64,000 bases of DNA from Candidatus Nitrotoga sp. SPKER (GTDB taxonomy: Bacteria > Pseudomonadota > Gammaproteobacteria > Burkholderiales > Gallionellaceae): assembly GCA_003402285.1 (NCBI GenBank), contig QFXG01000024.1:62001-126000 (forward strand). The letters run 5' to 3'. Made by a program: the position numbers and the translations under genes. Of this stretch, positions 37,659 to 48,801 are shown one piece after another. How positions within the stretch are numbered: position 1 is the stretch's first letter; every line of letters begins with the position of its first letter. Below the pieces are notes generated by a model, which ran no database searches, had not been told where the DNA came from, and was given only the letters and a program-made list of their open reading frames with translations.

Positions 37659-39236
37659 CTAAAAACGCATTAACAGAGATGCGATGATGGCATTCTCGCG
37701 ATATGAGCTGCCAATTTGGTTAGAGGTTCGGTCGACATGTCGTAAATTAACTGAGCCATTAAGCTTGGGTTGTATTTGTTTTGTTAGCCCGACCCTGAAA
37801 GTCTTGGTCTCGTCCTCTTGGCCTGTGGCGAGTATATTAGATCGGATAAATATGGCACCAAGATTGACGTTGGTTCTTGGAGTAACTTTCCAACTCCACA
37901 GCGCATTTCCGCCAATTTGTTTGGTACTGCTGTTCAGTGCAAAGTTGTTCGTTCCAAGAAAAACATCATTTGCATTACCTAATGTTTGTGGTTCACGTAG
38001 CATATGGAAAATGCTAAGCACGAGTGTGTTTCTAGCACCACTTAACGCAACACTTGCCTGCAAGCGTTTTTGCAGAAAAAATTGATTTGTGAGGAAGTTA
38101 ATGGGATCAAAAATGGAGGCTGCAAGTCCATTATCTCTGATGAAGGCATCAACTGTTTGCTGTCGCATTACGGGATCGGGGATATTAGACGTCCAAAGCT
38201 GATTCAGAAAGTTTGCCGTATCGGTCGTGGCGGGAATCAGAAATTGATCGCGGGTTGTGGTGATATTCTGATTATAGTTTAGGCTCCAGGTTGATCTGCG
38301 CGTGTGATGGCTAGCCATGAGTGTGTAGGTAGTGCCAAAAAAAGCTTTACCAGCATTGGCAGTGATATTAGTTCTTGCGGTTGGTGTCCAAATAAAACCA
38401 GTTGTCCAGAAAGCCCCAGCTGATTTTCCGGTAATTGATGGATAGCTGAACTTTTGATATCCACTTGTTCCAGTCAAGCTGAATTTTGATGAAACGCGGT
38501 AACGAAGATTGCCCGTATATCGTTCATTTTCTACAGATGATCTTAAACCACCTATGGATGTACCCAAACCGTCTATCTTCTGCTTATTATAATTTAAACC
38601 CCAGCCTAGCGTTCTGAAAGCAGAGCCGCTAGTGAGGCTTAACAAGATGTTATCCGATTGGCTTGCAGATAACCCACCGGTATTTGTGTAGACCGCGTTA
38701 TGTGTGTAGCGCACTTGAGTTGAAGCAAAATTGGAGAAGTTGTGGCGTATATAGGGGCTAATGCTATAGGTTTTTATAGTGGCTCGGTTGTTCGTGATAT
38801 TTTCATTAGTAGTTACCAGTGGGCCAAGGAGAGAAATGTTTTGCTGGTTTATGTTCGCGCTACTATCAAGGAACAAAAAATTTTTAATTATCTCCGCATT
38901 TTCTCTTGCATTTAGTTGATGAACAGTTCTACTTTGATTGCTTTCATTTGCATAAAAAAGATTTTGCATTGTGTAGTTGACGTTGACTTTTAAGCGCGCC
39001 CCGGTCCCAGACAATAATATTCCAGGATTAATTTGGGTAATGAAATCGCTTTTTTCATTTCCTCTGGTTGTCAGTGTGACATTGTCGGTATAAGTTTCTA
39101 TTAAATTTAATCGGGGTACTATTTTCCAGTCAGCAGCGGTGGAATAGGCAGGGTGTATCAGTAAGATAGTGGCAACCGTTTTTACTATCTTATGGAGAAG
39201 CTTAGGAAATATATTATTCTTATTTACTTCAGTCAT
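37659..39236 (-). CDS. PEP-CTERM system-associated outer-membrane beta-barrel protein (TIGR03016 type)
   Basis: About 525 residues: a signal peptide (hydrophobic core TVATILLIHPAYSTAA) followed by DWKIVPRLNLIETYTDNVTL, then alternating aromatic/polar strands, ending in a terminal Phe (SLLMRF), the beta-barrel assembly signal. Likely an outer-membrane channel for the exopolysaccharide. The ATG at 39236 gives a normal signal peptide and overlaps the kinase stop codon; an upstream ATG at 39251 adds five residues. Confidence 0.92.
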   Translation of the reverse strand: MTEVNKNNIFPKLLHKIVKTVATILLIHPAYSTAADWKIVPRLNLIETYTDNVTLTTRGNEKSDFITQINPGILLSGTGARLKVNVNYTMQNLFYANESNQSRTVHQLNARENAEIIKNFLFLDSSANINQQNISLLGPLVTTNENITNNRATIKTYSISPYIRHNFSNFASTQVRYTHNAVYTNTGGLSASQSDNILLSLTSGSAFRTLGWGLNYNKQKIDGLGTSIGGLRSSVENERYTGNLRYRVSSKFSLTGTSGYQKFSYPSITGKSAGAFWTTGFIWTPTARTNITANAGKAFFGTTYTLMASHHTRRSTWSLNYNQNITTTRDQFLIPATTDTANFLNQLWTSNIPDPVMRQQTVDAFIRDNGLAASIFDPINFLTNQFFLQKRLQASVALSGARNTLVLSIFHMLREPQTLGNANDVFLGTNNFALNSSTKQIGGNALWSWKVTPRTNVNLGAIFIRSNILATGQEDETKTFRVGLTKQIQPKLNGSVNLRHVDRTSNQIGSSYRENAIIASLLMRF

Positions 39237-40101
39237 AATAGCCGTAACCATAATTGGTTCCGCCCGGGAATGCTCTTGCTTTATTGTAGATTAAATTAAT
39301 ATGGGGGCTTGTTTCGATCTGACGAAGTGCTTCTTTGACCGCATGCTGGGTAGTGGTTTCGGCTTCTACTACCATGACAATCTGACCCATCTGACTGGCT
39401 AGAACACGTGCCTCAGTTGTAGGGAGCAAAGGGGGAGAATCAAATATGACAATGCGGTCTGGATAACGATTTGAAATTTCATTTAACAAGCTGCTCATCG
39501 CCTGGCTTGCCAACAGTTCTGTTGCGTGTCTGTGACTTGTTCCAGCAGGTAAAATTCGGAGAGTATTGACGTTAGTATTAATCATAACGTCTGCTAAATC
39601 GAGTTTTTCGTCTAGAAGAATATCCATCAACCCGACAGCTGATTTTAATCCTAGTGTGCGAAGAACCGAGGGACGAGCGACGTCTGCATCTACCAGAAGA
39701 ACTGTGTGATCCATTTCTGTTGCAATACTCATGGCCAAATTAATGGCGCAGAATGTTTTTCCCTCTTTGGGTAACGAACTCGTTACCATAATCAGATTTC
39801 CGTGGTGTATCTCACCGACCCCTTTAATGAAAGCATTCTGGATCAAAGAGCGTTTTATCCCTCTAAATTCCTGTGCGGCTAAAGTTTTTCCTTGATCCGG
39901 TGTGATCATTCCCAATTGATGCAATTTAGCAAGATTGATCTCGACTTGTGCAATCATTGGTTTATCTAAATTGTGGGTATTGTGTTCCTTAATTATTCTT
40001 GAACTTTGTTCATTTGAATTGTCCAGTTTTATTTTTGGTGCAGGCGTTATCTCACCTTTATCCTGCCCAAATCGGTTTGCTGCTTTTTCAATAATGCTCA
40101 C
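39229..40101 (-). CDS. XrtA-associated tyrosine autokinase (CpsD/CapB, TIGR03018 type)
   Basis: A BY-kinase of 290 residues from the GTG at 40101, preceded by GGGAG at 5 bases; a TTG at 40113 is possible. Walker A SSLPKEGKTFCAINLA, Walker A' VLLVDADVARPS and Walker B VIFDSPPLLPTT are intact. The C-terminus has four tyrosines in GYGYGYYD, the usual autophosphorylation cluster. It pairs with the chain-length protein upstream to control polymer length and export. Confidence 0.94.
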   Translation of the reverse strand: MSIIEKAANRFGQDKGEITPAPKIKLDNSNEQSSRIIKEHNTHNLDKPMIAQVEINLAKLHQLGMITPDQGKTLAAQEFRGIKRSLIQNAFIKGVGEIHHGNLIMVTSSLPKEGKTFCAINLAMSIATEMDHTVLLVDADVARPSVLRTLGLKSAVGLMDILLDEKLDLADVMINTNVNTLRILPAGTSHRHATELLASQAMSSLLNEISNRYPDRIVIFDSPPLLPTTEARVLASQMGQIVMVVEAETTTQHAVKEALRQIETSPHINLIYNKARAFPGGTNYGYGYYD

Positions 40102-40231
40102 ATAATCTCCCAACAGTATACGACCTGGCTGCTATGTCCGCGCTTTGGTTTGGGTTTATTAATTTAATAAACATCTATACTTTAATTGCTTCAAATTGCG
40201 GTTTTAAGTTTCTAAGAGGGCTTCCTCAAAA

Positions 40232-41770
40232 TTATAGTTTAAGGAACAAAAACACCATGACCACGCTATACAGAACAATCAGCAGAGAGATAGAAAGGCC
40301 AAAAGCATACAGGCTCCTTTTCCGCTTGATTATTTCATTGGCAGTCCAATTCATGGTCACGGTACCTAGTATCGGTAACCCCATTGATTCCCGTAGGCTA
40401 TTTTGACTTAAAAAAGTAGGTCTGATTTGACTCATTAAGAGCGCGCTTCCTATTCCACCCAGCAGGGCTCCAAGAAAAACTAAACTAAATAACATTAATC
40501 GGTTCGGTCCTGAAGGAACAAGGGGAACTGTAGGAGGGTCGATAACCTTAAATGTCAGCATATCTGAAGTAGCACTCAATTCTCCTGACAGCTTTGCAGA
40601 TTCTCTGCGTCCTATGAGACTTTCATAATTTGATTTGTTGATCTGATAATCACGGTTGAGTTGTGAGAACTGTTCTGCTACTTGGGGTTTCGCAATAGTC
40701 AGTGCTTTTAATTGAGCACTGCGTGAAGAATATTCTTCTACTCGAGCTTTCATCGCAGCGACCCTAGCTTCGGCCTCTGATAAAGAAACATTTAGTTGTT
40801 GCAGCATTGGGCTGTAACTTTTACCTCGATCTCGATCAGTGACGGGTTTTTTAAGTTTAGCCTCCTCCACCTTACGCTCTTCAAGTTTTGTAATCAGGCG
40901 CTTGATTGAAATAACATCTGGATGGCGCTCTGTAAAGCGTAGCCGCAAGGCATCCATGTCATTCGTTAACGCCTGGATCCGAGCGTCAATTTCCGGGTTA
41001 GCAATAGTTGAGGGAGCTTGTCCTGTCGTCAGGTCTTCAGGAGGTGCGCCATCTTCAATTTGATTTTTGATGGCATTACGCGCTTGCTCTGCTTCACGTA
41101 GTCCTAATTTCGCTTCGTTCAGGCTATCCGATACTGCTTGCAGTTGTGATCCATAATCACCATCCCGGGGCAATAGACCACTATTCTTTATTTGGAAGTC
41201 CGTGACTGCTTTTTCTGCAGTAACTAATCGATCCTCATAATTCTTGATCTGTTCTTCGATAAATTTAATTGCTTTTTCGGAGTCTTGTTTCTGATTTCCA
41301 AAGCTGCCTTCAACAAAGATGGTTAGAAAAGACTGGACTACATCTTTTGCAATTTTTGGATTTTGATGATTATAGGAAATAACATAGAGGTCGGCATTAT
41401 TGCTTCCGCTGATCTTGATTTGACTCATCATATTGCTGATTAGCCGCTCATGATCTTTTGCATCTGTTACCTTAATATCTAAATCCACCATTCGTAAAAC
41501 TCGCTCTACGTTTGGACGGCTGATCAGAGTCCTACTCATGATTGAAACTTGTTGTTCCATACTGGGAACAGTTGTCATGCTTGCAAGCAATGGTTTTAAG
41601 ATAGTTCGAGTATCCACGAAAACTCTCGCAGAAGCCTCGTAATTGTTAGGTAAGGAATATACTTTGAACCCTCCAGCCAAGACAACGATCCACGCAATAA
41701 CCACCGCATACCACCGGTATTTCCATATTCCTTTTAAGTAGGAAATTAGCAGGGCTATTAATTCCTCCAT
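40232..41770 (-). CDS. XrtA system polysaccharide chain-length determinant (Wzz-type, TIGR03007)
   Basis: A 512-residue inner-membrane protein: transmembrane helices near residues 18-38 and 420-445 and again near 490, with a long periplasmic coiled-coil region. SARVFVDTRTILKPLL and PTVPLVPSGPNRLMLF (the proline-rich segment before TM2) are typical. Kinase domain is separate (next gene). AAGGAG lies 11 bases before the ATG. Confidence 0.94.
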   Translation of the reverse strand: MEELIALLISYLKGIWKYRWYAVVIAWIVVLAGGFKVYSLPNNYEASARVFVDTRTILKPLLASMTTVPSMEQQVSIMSRTLISRPNVERVLRMVDLDIKVTDAKDHERLISNMMSQIKISGSNNADLYVISYNHQNPKIAKDVVQSFLTIFVEGSFGNQKQDSEKAIKFIEEQIKNYEDRLVTAEKAVTDFQIKNSGLLPRDGDYGSQLQAVSDSLNEAKLGLREAEQARNAIKNQIEDGAPPEDLTTGQAPSTIANPEIDARIQALTNDMDALRLRFTERHPDVISIKRLITKLEERKVEEAKLKKPVTDRDRGKSYSPMLQQLNVSLSEAEARVAAMKARVEEYSSRSAQLKALTIAKPQVAEQFSQLNRDYQINKSNYESLIGRRESAKLSGELSATSDMLTFKVIDPPTVPLVPSGPNRLMLFSLVFLGALLGGIGSALLMSQIRPTFLSQNSLRESMGLPILGTVTMNWTANEIIKRKRSLYAFGLSISLLIVLYSVVMVFLFLKL

Positions 41771-41934
41771 CTTGTGAAAATCTCCTTAATGGTGCGGGTA
41801 TCAGCTTTTAACTTAACAGTACTCCGCCATTACATAGTGGAGTAACCATTTAATTATGGAATGTATTGAAAATTAGGTGTGTGACACTTGATCGTTTAAA
41901 TCATTGCTAATAAGTTCAAGAAAGAAAATATAAA

Positions 41935-42567
41935 TCAGAAGAAGCTTTCAGGAATAACTAAAATATCTCCGGGGCGTACGGGTATGTTTGCCGAAATGTC
42001 GCCATCTTGAATTAGATCGTCCAACCGGACTGCAATATATTGTGCTTTTCCATTGATGTTGCGAATAATGCTGGCCTTGTTGCCTGCGGCAAAATTTGTG
42101 ATGCCACCTACGGAAATCATGACATCCATTAGTGACATACCTTTGTTATAGTTAAGGGCTTGGGGTTTGCCAGCTTCTCCTATTACACGAATTTGTTCTG
42201 TGTATGGTCCAATGAAACCAGTCACAATAACTGTTACAACCGGATCTTGAATGAATGTAGCCAGTGCTTTTTCAATGTCACGAGCCAGATGTGTTGATGT
42301 TTTTCCCATGGCGGGCAGATCTTCTACCAGAGGGGTGGTAATTTTTCCATCTGGACGAACTGGAACTGACATAGAGACCTCTGGATTGTGCCAGACTATG
42401 ATATTAACGTTGTCACCCGGGCCAATTATATAGTCATGTGAGGGAGGTTCATCTGTTGGAGAAAGAGTTATACGTTTAGTGTTAGCGCAACCTCCAAGAG
42501 TTAATGCCGAAAAAACTATAACAAAACAAACTAGCCATTTCATGATATTGGTATGTAGAGTATCCAT
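41935..42567 (-). CDS. XrtA system polysaccharide export lipoprotein (Wza-like, TIGR03027)
   Basis: A 210-residue outer-membrane lipoprotein: hydrophobic signal ending in lipobox LGGC, then the Poly_export domain (YIIGPGDNVNIIVWHNPE) and a SLBB domain (IRVIGEAGKPQALNY). It would form the periplasmic/outer-membrane export channel. AAGGAA 6 bases before the ATG at 42567 supports this start, although a shorter signal peptide from the ATG at 42543 also works. First gene of the 22-kb minus-strand locus. Confidence 0.94.
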   Translation of the reverse strand: MDTLHTNIMKWLVCFVIVFSALTLGGCANTKRITLSPTDEPPSHDYIIGPGDNVNIIVWHNPEVSMSVPVRPDGKITTPLVEDLPAMGKTSTHLARDIEKALATFIQDPVVTVIVTGFIGPYTEQIRVIGEAGKPQALNYNKGMSLMDVMISVGGITNFAAGNKASIIRNINGKAQYIAVRLDDLIQDGDISANIPVRPGDILVIPESFF

Positions 42568-43234
42568 CTGAATTTCCTTAATTTACGATCATTTATGATG
42601 ATGGTTAAGTATGCTAAGCACATGTCGCACATCCCATCATGAGTATTAGATGAAGTTGTAATTTTGTTACTAAACTTTCAATTATAAATATGCTGAATTT
42701 TTACTAAACTGAATAATAGATCATCGGATGAAGCATGAAAAACTTTAGTACAGCTTCGACTTTTTGTCTTTGCTAGCTTGGACTTTTAGCTTCTTTCTTT
42801 ATGAGAAAGGATATTAATTTATGAGAGAAGATATTTGAAAACAGTATCGCTATAGACATTCATGCTGTTAAATCACTTTCGGTTGTATGCAAATTCGTCC
42901 TCCATACAGCAACGCTGTCTTCGCAAGAAATAAGGGCTTGTCAAGTATCGCTTTTAACTCAATTTGAAGATGTGGTTATTATGAATCTAATCGATCTAAA
43001 CTGTTATATATTTTAGCATAACATTGGCAAATCGTTTGGTAAGACGATTGAGTAGCCATGTGGCGCGTAGGTAAACTGCTCAAGTTTGAGATACGGTATC
43101 CAGTTTAACTTAGCGTTCAGGCGTGAAGAAATGATCTGAATGTACGTGCTATAAAGATGCGGAAGGCAGAGGGCGCGCTTGATGCAACACCTTGGAGAGT
43201 TGAAATGTTACAAACCCGACAAATCTATGTTTGG
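42568..43234. other. Upstream region of the XrtA locus
   Basis: No gene is supported here. A perfect TATAAT on the minus strand (42681-42686), with only a poor -35, could drive the locus from about 110 bp upstream of the export gene. An imperfect inverted repeat (AATCGT ... ACGATT) lies near 43030-43052. No sigma-54 element with correct spacing was found on the minus strand. Confidence 0.4.
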
Positions 43235-44359
43235 TTAATAAGCCTGGCATTTAAAGGGATTGCTGTCGTTTAGTTCATCTATGTACTGGGTGATGTTTCC
43301 TGCCTCACGCTTTAAGAAATCTTGCACTGCGCGTGAGAATTGCGGCTGCGCCAGCCAATGCGCTGACCAAGTTGTGACTGGCAAAAATCCTCTGGCAAGT
43401 TTATGTTCTCCTTGGGCACCGCCTTCAAAGGTGGCGATTTTATGTTCGATGCAAAATTCAATGGCTTGGTAGTAGCAAGTTTCGAAGTGCAGACCAGGAT
43501 GATATTCCAGCGTACCCCATGAGCGTCCGTAAAGAGCATCATGGTTGAATAAGTTGAGTGCGCTGGCAATTGGCTTTCCGCTGCGTGATGCGATGATCAG
43601 TAGAATGTTTTCAGGCATGGTTGCGCCGATGCGTTTGAAAAAATTCAGATTCAACGATGGTGGGGAATTGTACTGATTATGGGTACGGGTATAGCACTGA
43701 AAGAAAAAATCCCACTGTGCTTCAGAGATATTTTTTCCGTGAATGCGATCGAAGCAAATGTTAGCTTCCTTCACTTTGCGTCGCTCATGTTTGATTTTTT
43801 TTCGCTTGTCTTGACGCAGGCTGGACAGATAGGCATCGAAATCGGCGTACCCAGGATTTTGCCAGTGAAACTGCACACCGCGACGTAACATCATTCCTTC
43901 CTGTTGCATTTCCAGCGCCTGATTTTTGTCGGGGAATAGACAATGAAAGGAGGATACGTCTGACTCCTGCGCCATTTGCAGAGCGGAACGGATTAGCTGT
44001 ATTCGTATTTCAGGGGTTGCTGCCAGAAGTCTTGCCCCGGTAATAGGCGTAAAAGGTATGGCACACAATAATTTGGGGTAATAGTTCAGCCCATTTTGTT
44101 GATAAGCCTCGGCCCACGCCCAATCAAAAACGAATTCGCCATAAGAATGATATTTACGATAAATCGGCATGGCACCAACAAGAAGGTTGTTTTTCCAGAC
44201 CGTGAGGAATTGCACTTTCCAGCCGGTACGCGGGGTGGTGCAACCACTTTCTTGTAGTGCCCGTAGAAAGGCATGAGAAAGAAACGGATTACTTCCTGCG
44301 AGTGCGTTCCATTGCGTCTCAGAAATATCCGCTATGGATTCGATTATTTTTATGCTCAT
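43235..44359 (-). CDS. GNAT family protein, COG3146 (DUF482) type
   Basis: A 374-residue protein of the FemAB-like GNAT group, recognised by DWAWAEAYQQNG, FHCLFPDK, GMMLRRGVQFHWQN and YGRSWGTLEYHPGLHFETCYYQ. Function is not established; a peptidoglycan or lipid-linked acyl/aminoacyl transfer is inferred. Overlaps the DUF938 gene by four bases, so the two are coupled. Lies just beyond the XrtA locus with its own intergenic gap, so likely independent. Confidence 0.88.
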   Translation of the reverse strand: MSIKIIESIADISETQWNALAGSNPFLSHAFLRALQESGCTTPRTGWKVQFLTVWKNNLLVGAMPIYRKYHSYGEFVFDWAWAEAYQQNGLNYYPKLLCAIPFTPITGARLLAATPEIRIQLIRSALQMAQESDVSSFHCLFPDKNQALEMQQEGMMLRRGVQFHWQNPGYADFDAYLSSLRQDKRKKIKHERRKVKEANICFDRIHGKNISEAQWDFFFQCYTRTHNQYNSPPSLNLNFFKRIGATMPENILLIIASRSGKPIASALNLFNHDALYGRSWGTLEYHPGLHFETCYYQAIEFCIEHKIATFEGGAQGEHKLARGFLPVTTWSAHWLAQPQFSRAVQDFLKREAGNITQYIDELNDSNPFKCQAY

Positions 44360-44967
44360 GGCACTTTAAGATTGTTGGGAGCACGTTGCCACACCAAGGT
44401 TCGATTATTGCTGGGCATGGGCACATCTTTCAGCAGAAATAGTCCATGTACTTCGGCGAGCCGATTGATAGCTTCAAAATCCCGTATACCGCTATTATTG
44501 TTGCGTGATTTGAGCCATGCATCAAAACGCGCATTGCTTTCGGAGGTAAACTTGCCGTTATAGTTAAAAGGTCCGTACAGGCACAAAATGCCACTTGGGC
44601 TTAAAACGCGTGTTATGCCCGTAAACATTCGTTCTACTTCGGGCCAAGAAATAATGTGTACCGTGTTGGCATTAAATATTGTATCTACTATTTCGATAGG
44701 CCATCGGTCATCATTCACGTTGATGGTTACAGGTGGAAGTACATTAGGCAGTTGGGCCTCGTTCACCCAGGCCAGAATGCCTTCATGGTTTTGCGCTAAT
44801 TCGCTGGTTTGCCAGGTCAAGTGAGGCAGCGCCCGCCCGAAATAGACAGCATGTTGGCCGGTTCCACTGGCTATTTCTAATACATTTTTTTGATTGGCAA
44901 GTATTTCTCGTAATATTTCAAGTATAGGAGCTTGATTTTGTTCGCATGACTCAGAGTAAGGTTTCAT
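44356..44967 (-). CDS. DUF938 SAM-dependent methyltransferase
   Basis: A 203-residue class I methyltransferase-like protein. The SAM motif VLEIASGTGQHAVYF, the start PYSESCEQNQAPILEIL and FNANTVHIISWPEVERMF are the DUF938 signature. Substrate unknown. Coupled to the downstream COG3146 gene. Confidence 0.92.
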   Translation of the reverse strand: MKPYSESCEQNQAPILEILREILANQKNVLEIASGTGQHAVYFGRALPHLTWQTSELAQNHEGILAWVNEAQLPNVLPPVTINVNDDRWPIEIVDTIFNANTVHIISWPEVERMFTGITRVLSPSGILCLYGPFNYNGKFTSESNARFDAWLKSRNNNSGIRDFEAINRLAEVHGLFLLKDVPMPSNNRTLVWQRAPNNLKVP

Positions 44968-45063
44968 AGGGCAGCATGTTAATTTTTGTGGGGCGTATCT
45001 TTCAAGTATTTTTTGAAGATGGCCGCTGATAGGTTGGTAAATCAGGAAGCCAGAAAAAGTAAG

Positions 45064-46788
45064 CTATTCAGCTAAAGTATTTTTTCGGCTTTTTTCGGCG
45101 ATAAGTTCGAGTATATAACGTGTCATCCCAAGCGCAAGCTCATGTTCACCCATAAATATTTTTCCTGCATGTTCCTTTTGGAGTAGAGCCGCATCTTCAT
45201 CGGTATGGGTGCGCACGACTGTTTTGATGCCTGGATTGAGCATACGCGAGATTTCAATTATTCGACGTACATGAAATGAATCTGGAGTCGCGATTACCAA
45301 TATATGCGCCCGTGCAATATGCGCTTGAATGAGTACGGCGGGGTCTGAAGAGTTCCCGGAGACAGCCAGCATGCCGTGTTTGCGTAAATCCTCGACTAGT
45401 TCGCGATTTTGTTCGGCTACAACGAAGGGTACTCTGCGCTTGGTTAGCGCTTCACCGATGCGGCGGCCTACGCGGCCATAGCCCACGAGTACAACGTGTC
45501 CCGTTAGATACGCGTGATCAACATTCATGGGAAGCTCTGCTAGTGGATCATCAGAGCGTTCCAGAAGGCTGGCTATTGTTGAGCGGGATCGAATCCACGC
45601 TTGTACAGGTTCAATAGCATGAAATAGCAGAGGGTTAAGTGCGATTGAGATAATTGCCCCCGCTAAAATAAGGCTTTGACCTTCAATGGGCAAAAGTCCT
45701 AGCGTAACGCCTAATCCTGCCAGGATAAAAGAAAATTCACCGATTTGCGCCAAACTGGCCGATACAGTAATTGCTGTATTAAGGGGGTAGCGGAATGCAA
45801 GGACGAGCAAAAAAGCGGCTAATGATTTACCGAAAATTATGATTGAGACTACTGCAAGTAGCTGTAAAGGTTGTTGTAACACAATATCTGGGTTGAATAG
45901 CATGCCAACCGATACAAAGAACAGAACGGAAAAGGCATCTCTAAGCGGGAGGGATTCTTCAGCTGCTCGATGACTTAATTGAGATTCCCTCATAGCCATC
46001 CCGGCAAAGAAAGCCCCGAGCGCGAAAGAGACACCGAAAAGTTCGGCGGAACCAAAAGCAATACCGACGGCAACCGCAATGACGCTTAATGTAAAAAGTT
46101 CTCTCGAACCGGTCCGGGCGACTTGCCATAGCAACCAAGGGAACACGCGACGGCCCACAACAAGCATAAGCACAATAAATATCGACACTTTCCCAATCGT
46201 AAGCGCAAGCATTTTCAGGATACTGTCTCCTGATTTCTCGACAAGTCCATTTGCATCGCCTCCTAACCATCCGGCGAGTGGTGGTAGAAATACGAGTACT
46301 AAGACCATCACTAGATCTTCGACTACAAGCCAGCCGACAGCAATGCGCCCATTTACGGATTCGAGGACACCGTGATTTTCGAGCGCTTTAAGGAGCACTA
46401 CTGTGCTCGCTACGGAAAGAGCAAGACCGAACACGATGCCAGCGCCAAGACTCCAGCCCCAAAATTTAGAGACAGCTACACCAAGTGCTGTTGCAACTGT
46501 GATCTGGATAATGGCACCTGGTAAGGCGATTCGGCGAACGGCCCAGAGGTTGTCTAGAGAGAAGTGTAGCCCAACGCCAAACATGAGTAGAATTACGCCG
46601 ATTTCAGCAAGCTGACTGGAGAGTCCAATGTCTGCAACAAATCCGGGCGTGCCAGGGCCAAGAATTATGCCGGCAATCATGTAGCCGACTAGAACCGGTA
46701 ATTTAAAGCGTGCAGCAATGAAACCAAAAATCAATGCAAGTCCAAAACTGGCGGCAATTGTAGTGATCAGGCTAATGCTATGTGGCAC
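45064..46788 (-). CDS. Kef-type monovalent cation:proton antiporter with TrkA-N domain (YbaL-like)
   Basis: A 574-residue protein. Residues 1-390 are the CPA2 antiporter membrane domain of about 12 helices (LPVLVGYMIAGIILGPGTPG, GVSFALGAFFAGM). Residues 415-540 are a cytosolic Rossmann RCK/TrkA-N domain (VVLVGYGRVGRRIGEAL) that binds NAD(H). Likely exports potassium or sodium in exchange for protons. Closest to YbaL/KefB families by order of domains; no KefG-like partner nearby. Confidence 0.92.
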   Translation of the reverse strand: MPHSISLITTIAASFGLALIFGFIAARFKLPVLVGYMIAGIILGPGTPGFVADIGLSSQLAEIGVILLMFGVGLHFSLDNLWAVRRIALPGAIIQITVATALGVAVSKFWGWSLGAGIVFGLALSVASTVVLLKALENHGVLESVNGRIAVGWLVVEDLVMVLVLVFLPPLAGWLGGDANGLVEKSGDSILKMLALTIGKVSIFIVLMLVVGRRVFPWLLWQVARTGSRELFTLSVIAVAVGIAFGSAELFGVSFALGAFFAGMAMRESQLSHRAAEESLPLRDAFSVLFFVSVGMLFNPDIVLQQPLQLLAVVSIIIFGKSLAAFLLVLAFRYPLNTAITVSASLAQIGEFSFILAGLGVTLGLLPIEGQSLILAGAIISIALNPLLFHAIEPVQAWIRSRSTIASLLERSDDPLAELPMNVDHAYLTGHVVLVGYGRVGRRIGEALTKRRVPFVVAEQNRELVEDLRKHGMLAVSGNSSDPAVLIQAHIARAHILVIATPDSFHVRRIIEISRMLNPGIKTVVRTHTDEDAALLQKEHAGKIFMGEHELALGMTRYILELIAEKSRKNTLAE

Positions 46789-46944
46789 GTATTTTTATTT
46801 TCTGTGATTAGTTGGTTTTAAATTGCATGTATTTTGAATTTGTTTAGAGTTATTACTCTTAAGGTTATAAGACTATAAATTCTTGAATAATTCATTTACT
46901 AAATTTATTGGAAGTAAGAAAAATAGAATCTTAGGCATGGATTT

Positions 46945-47640
46945 TTAACTAGTATCTCGTGACATAGCAATTAAAGCATGGCGAGCCTGCTGTGCATCGA
47001 GCACCATTTCGGGAAAATCAAAATGTAATATTTTTTCATCGGCGCGGACATCAAAACCATCGCAGTCGATGCCTAACATTTCCACATGCAGCACCTCGAT
47101 TCTATGAAAGTGTTGGCAATAGTGACGCATTGTGTCGCGATGATCCGCGTTCATGTGCGAAATCACATCATTTTCTTGTTGGATTAACGGATGAGGTGGC
47201 ACCAAATAGCTACTGGCCTCGATCCAGTGAATTTTGCCGAAGCTGCCAATATAACGTAATGCCTGCGGCATGATGCGATAAATTGAAAAATCATGCATGT
47301 CGAAGTAGGTTTGTGCTTCCGGAAAGTAACGCAAATAACGTGTGCCAGCTTTGTCTTTATCCGTAATTATTTGCGCTGTCCCCACCACGGTGATGCGTCC
47401 TTGTGTCTGGATGTGCGGGCTATCCTGGTTATGCGTTATTAGGCTCACACGCGAGTCATACTGGATGTTTTTGGTGTGCTCCGCTAATGTGCTAATCAGA
47501 ATGAGTAAGCTGCCATCATGGTCAACCAGATAGGGGGTGATAGAGCCGAACGGATGGCCATCAAATTTTTTAGACAGCGTGCATAGTGCACCATAACGAT
47601 GAGCACGTAACATTTGGCGAGCTTCGCGCGCATTGTTCAT
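46945..47640 (-). CDS. HugZ-like haem/FMN-binding split-barrel protein
   Basis: A 231-residue protein with an N-terminal pyridoxamine-phosphate-oxidase-like split barrel (ALCTLSKKFDGHPFGSITPYLVD) and a C-terminal DUF2470 domain (SHMNADHRDTMRHYC). This arrangement is that of HugZ/HutZ haem-degradation or haem-utilisation proteins, though the FMN/haem specificity cannot be judged. A HemP-like gene lies 2 kb away. Confidence 0.88.
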   Translation of the reverse strand: MNNAREARQMLRAHRYGALCTLSKKFDGHPFGSITPYLVDHDGSLLILISTLAEHTKNIQYDSRVSLITHNQDSPHIQTQGRITVVGTAQIITDKDKAGTRYLRYFPEAQTYFDMHDFSIYRIMPQALRYIGSFGKIHWIEASSYLVPPHPLIQQENDVISHMNADHRDTMRHYCQHFHRIEVLHVEMLGIDCDGFDVRADEKILHFDFPEMVLDAQQARHALIAMSRDTS

Positions 47641-47717
47641 GAATATTCCTGAAAATTATTTATGTATTATTTCCGGGAAAGCGGGAATGAATGCTGTAAG
47701 GTAATTAGTATCTCAAT

Positions 47718-48595
<878 letters not shown>

Positions 48596-48801
48596 AAACT
48601 GGCGGAAAAATAATTTCGGTTCTATGTGATTTGCGATAGGCAATTACAATTATAAAATCATAAATGCTACTAGATACATGGGGCGTTTTAGTTACCTTAC
48701 TCGGCGTCGGTCGATCATAAGGTTGATATGACGGATAGCAGCATAATTCTTTGTTTCCTTATTACCTCAAAATCACATCACTTCCAATGTTCACATAAAA
48801 T

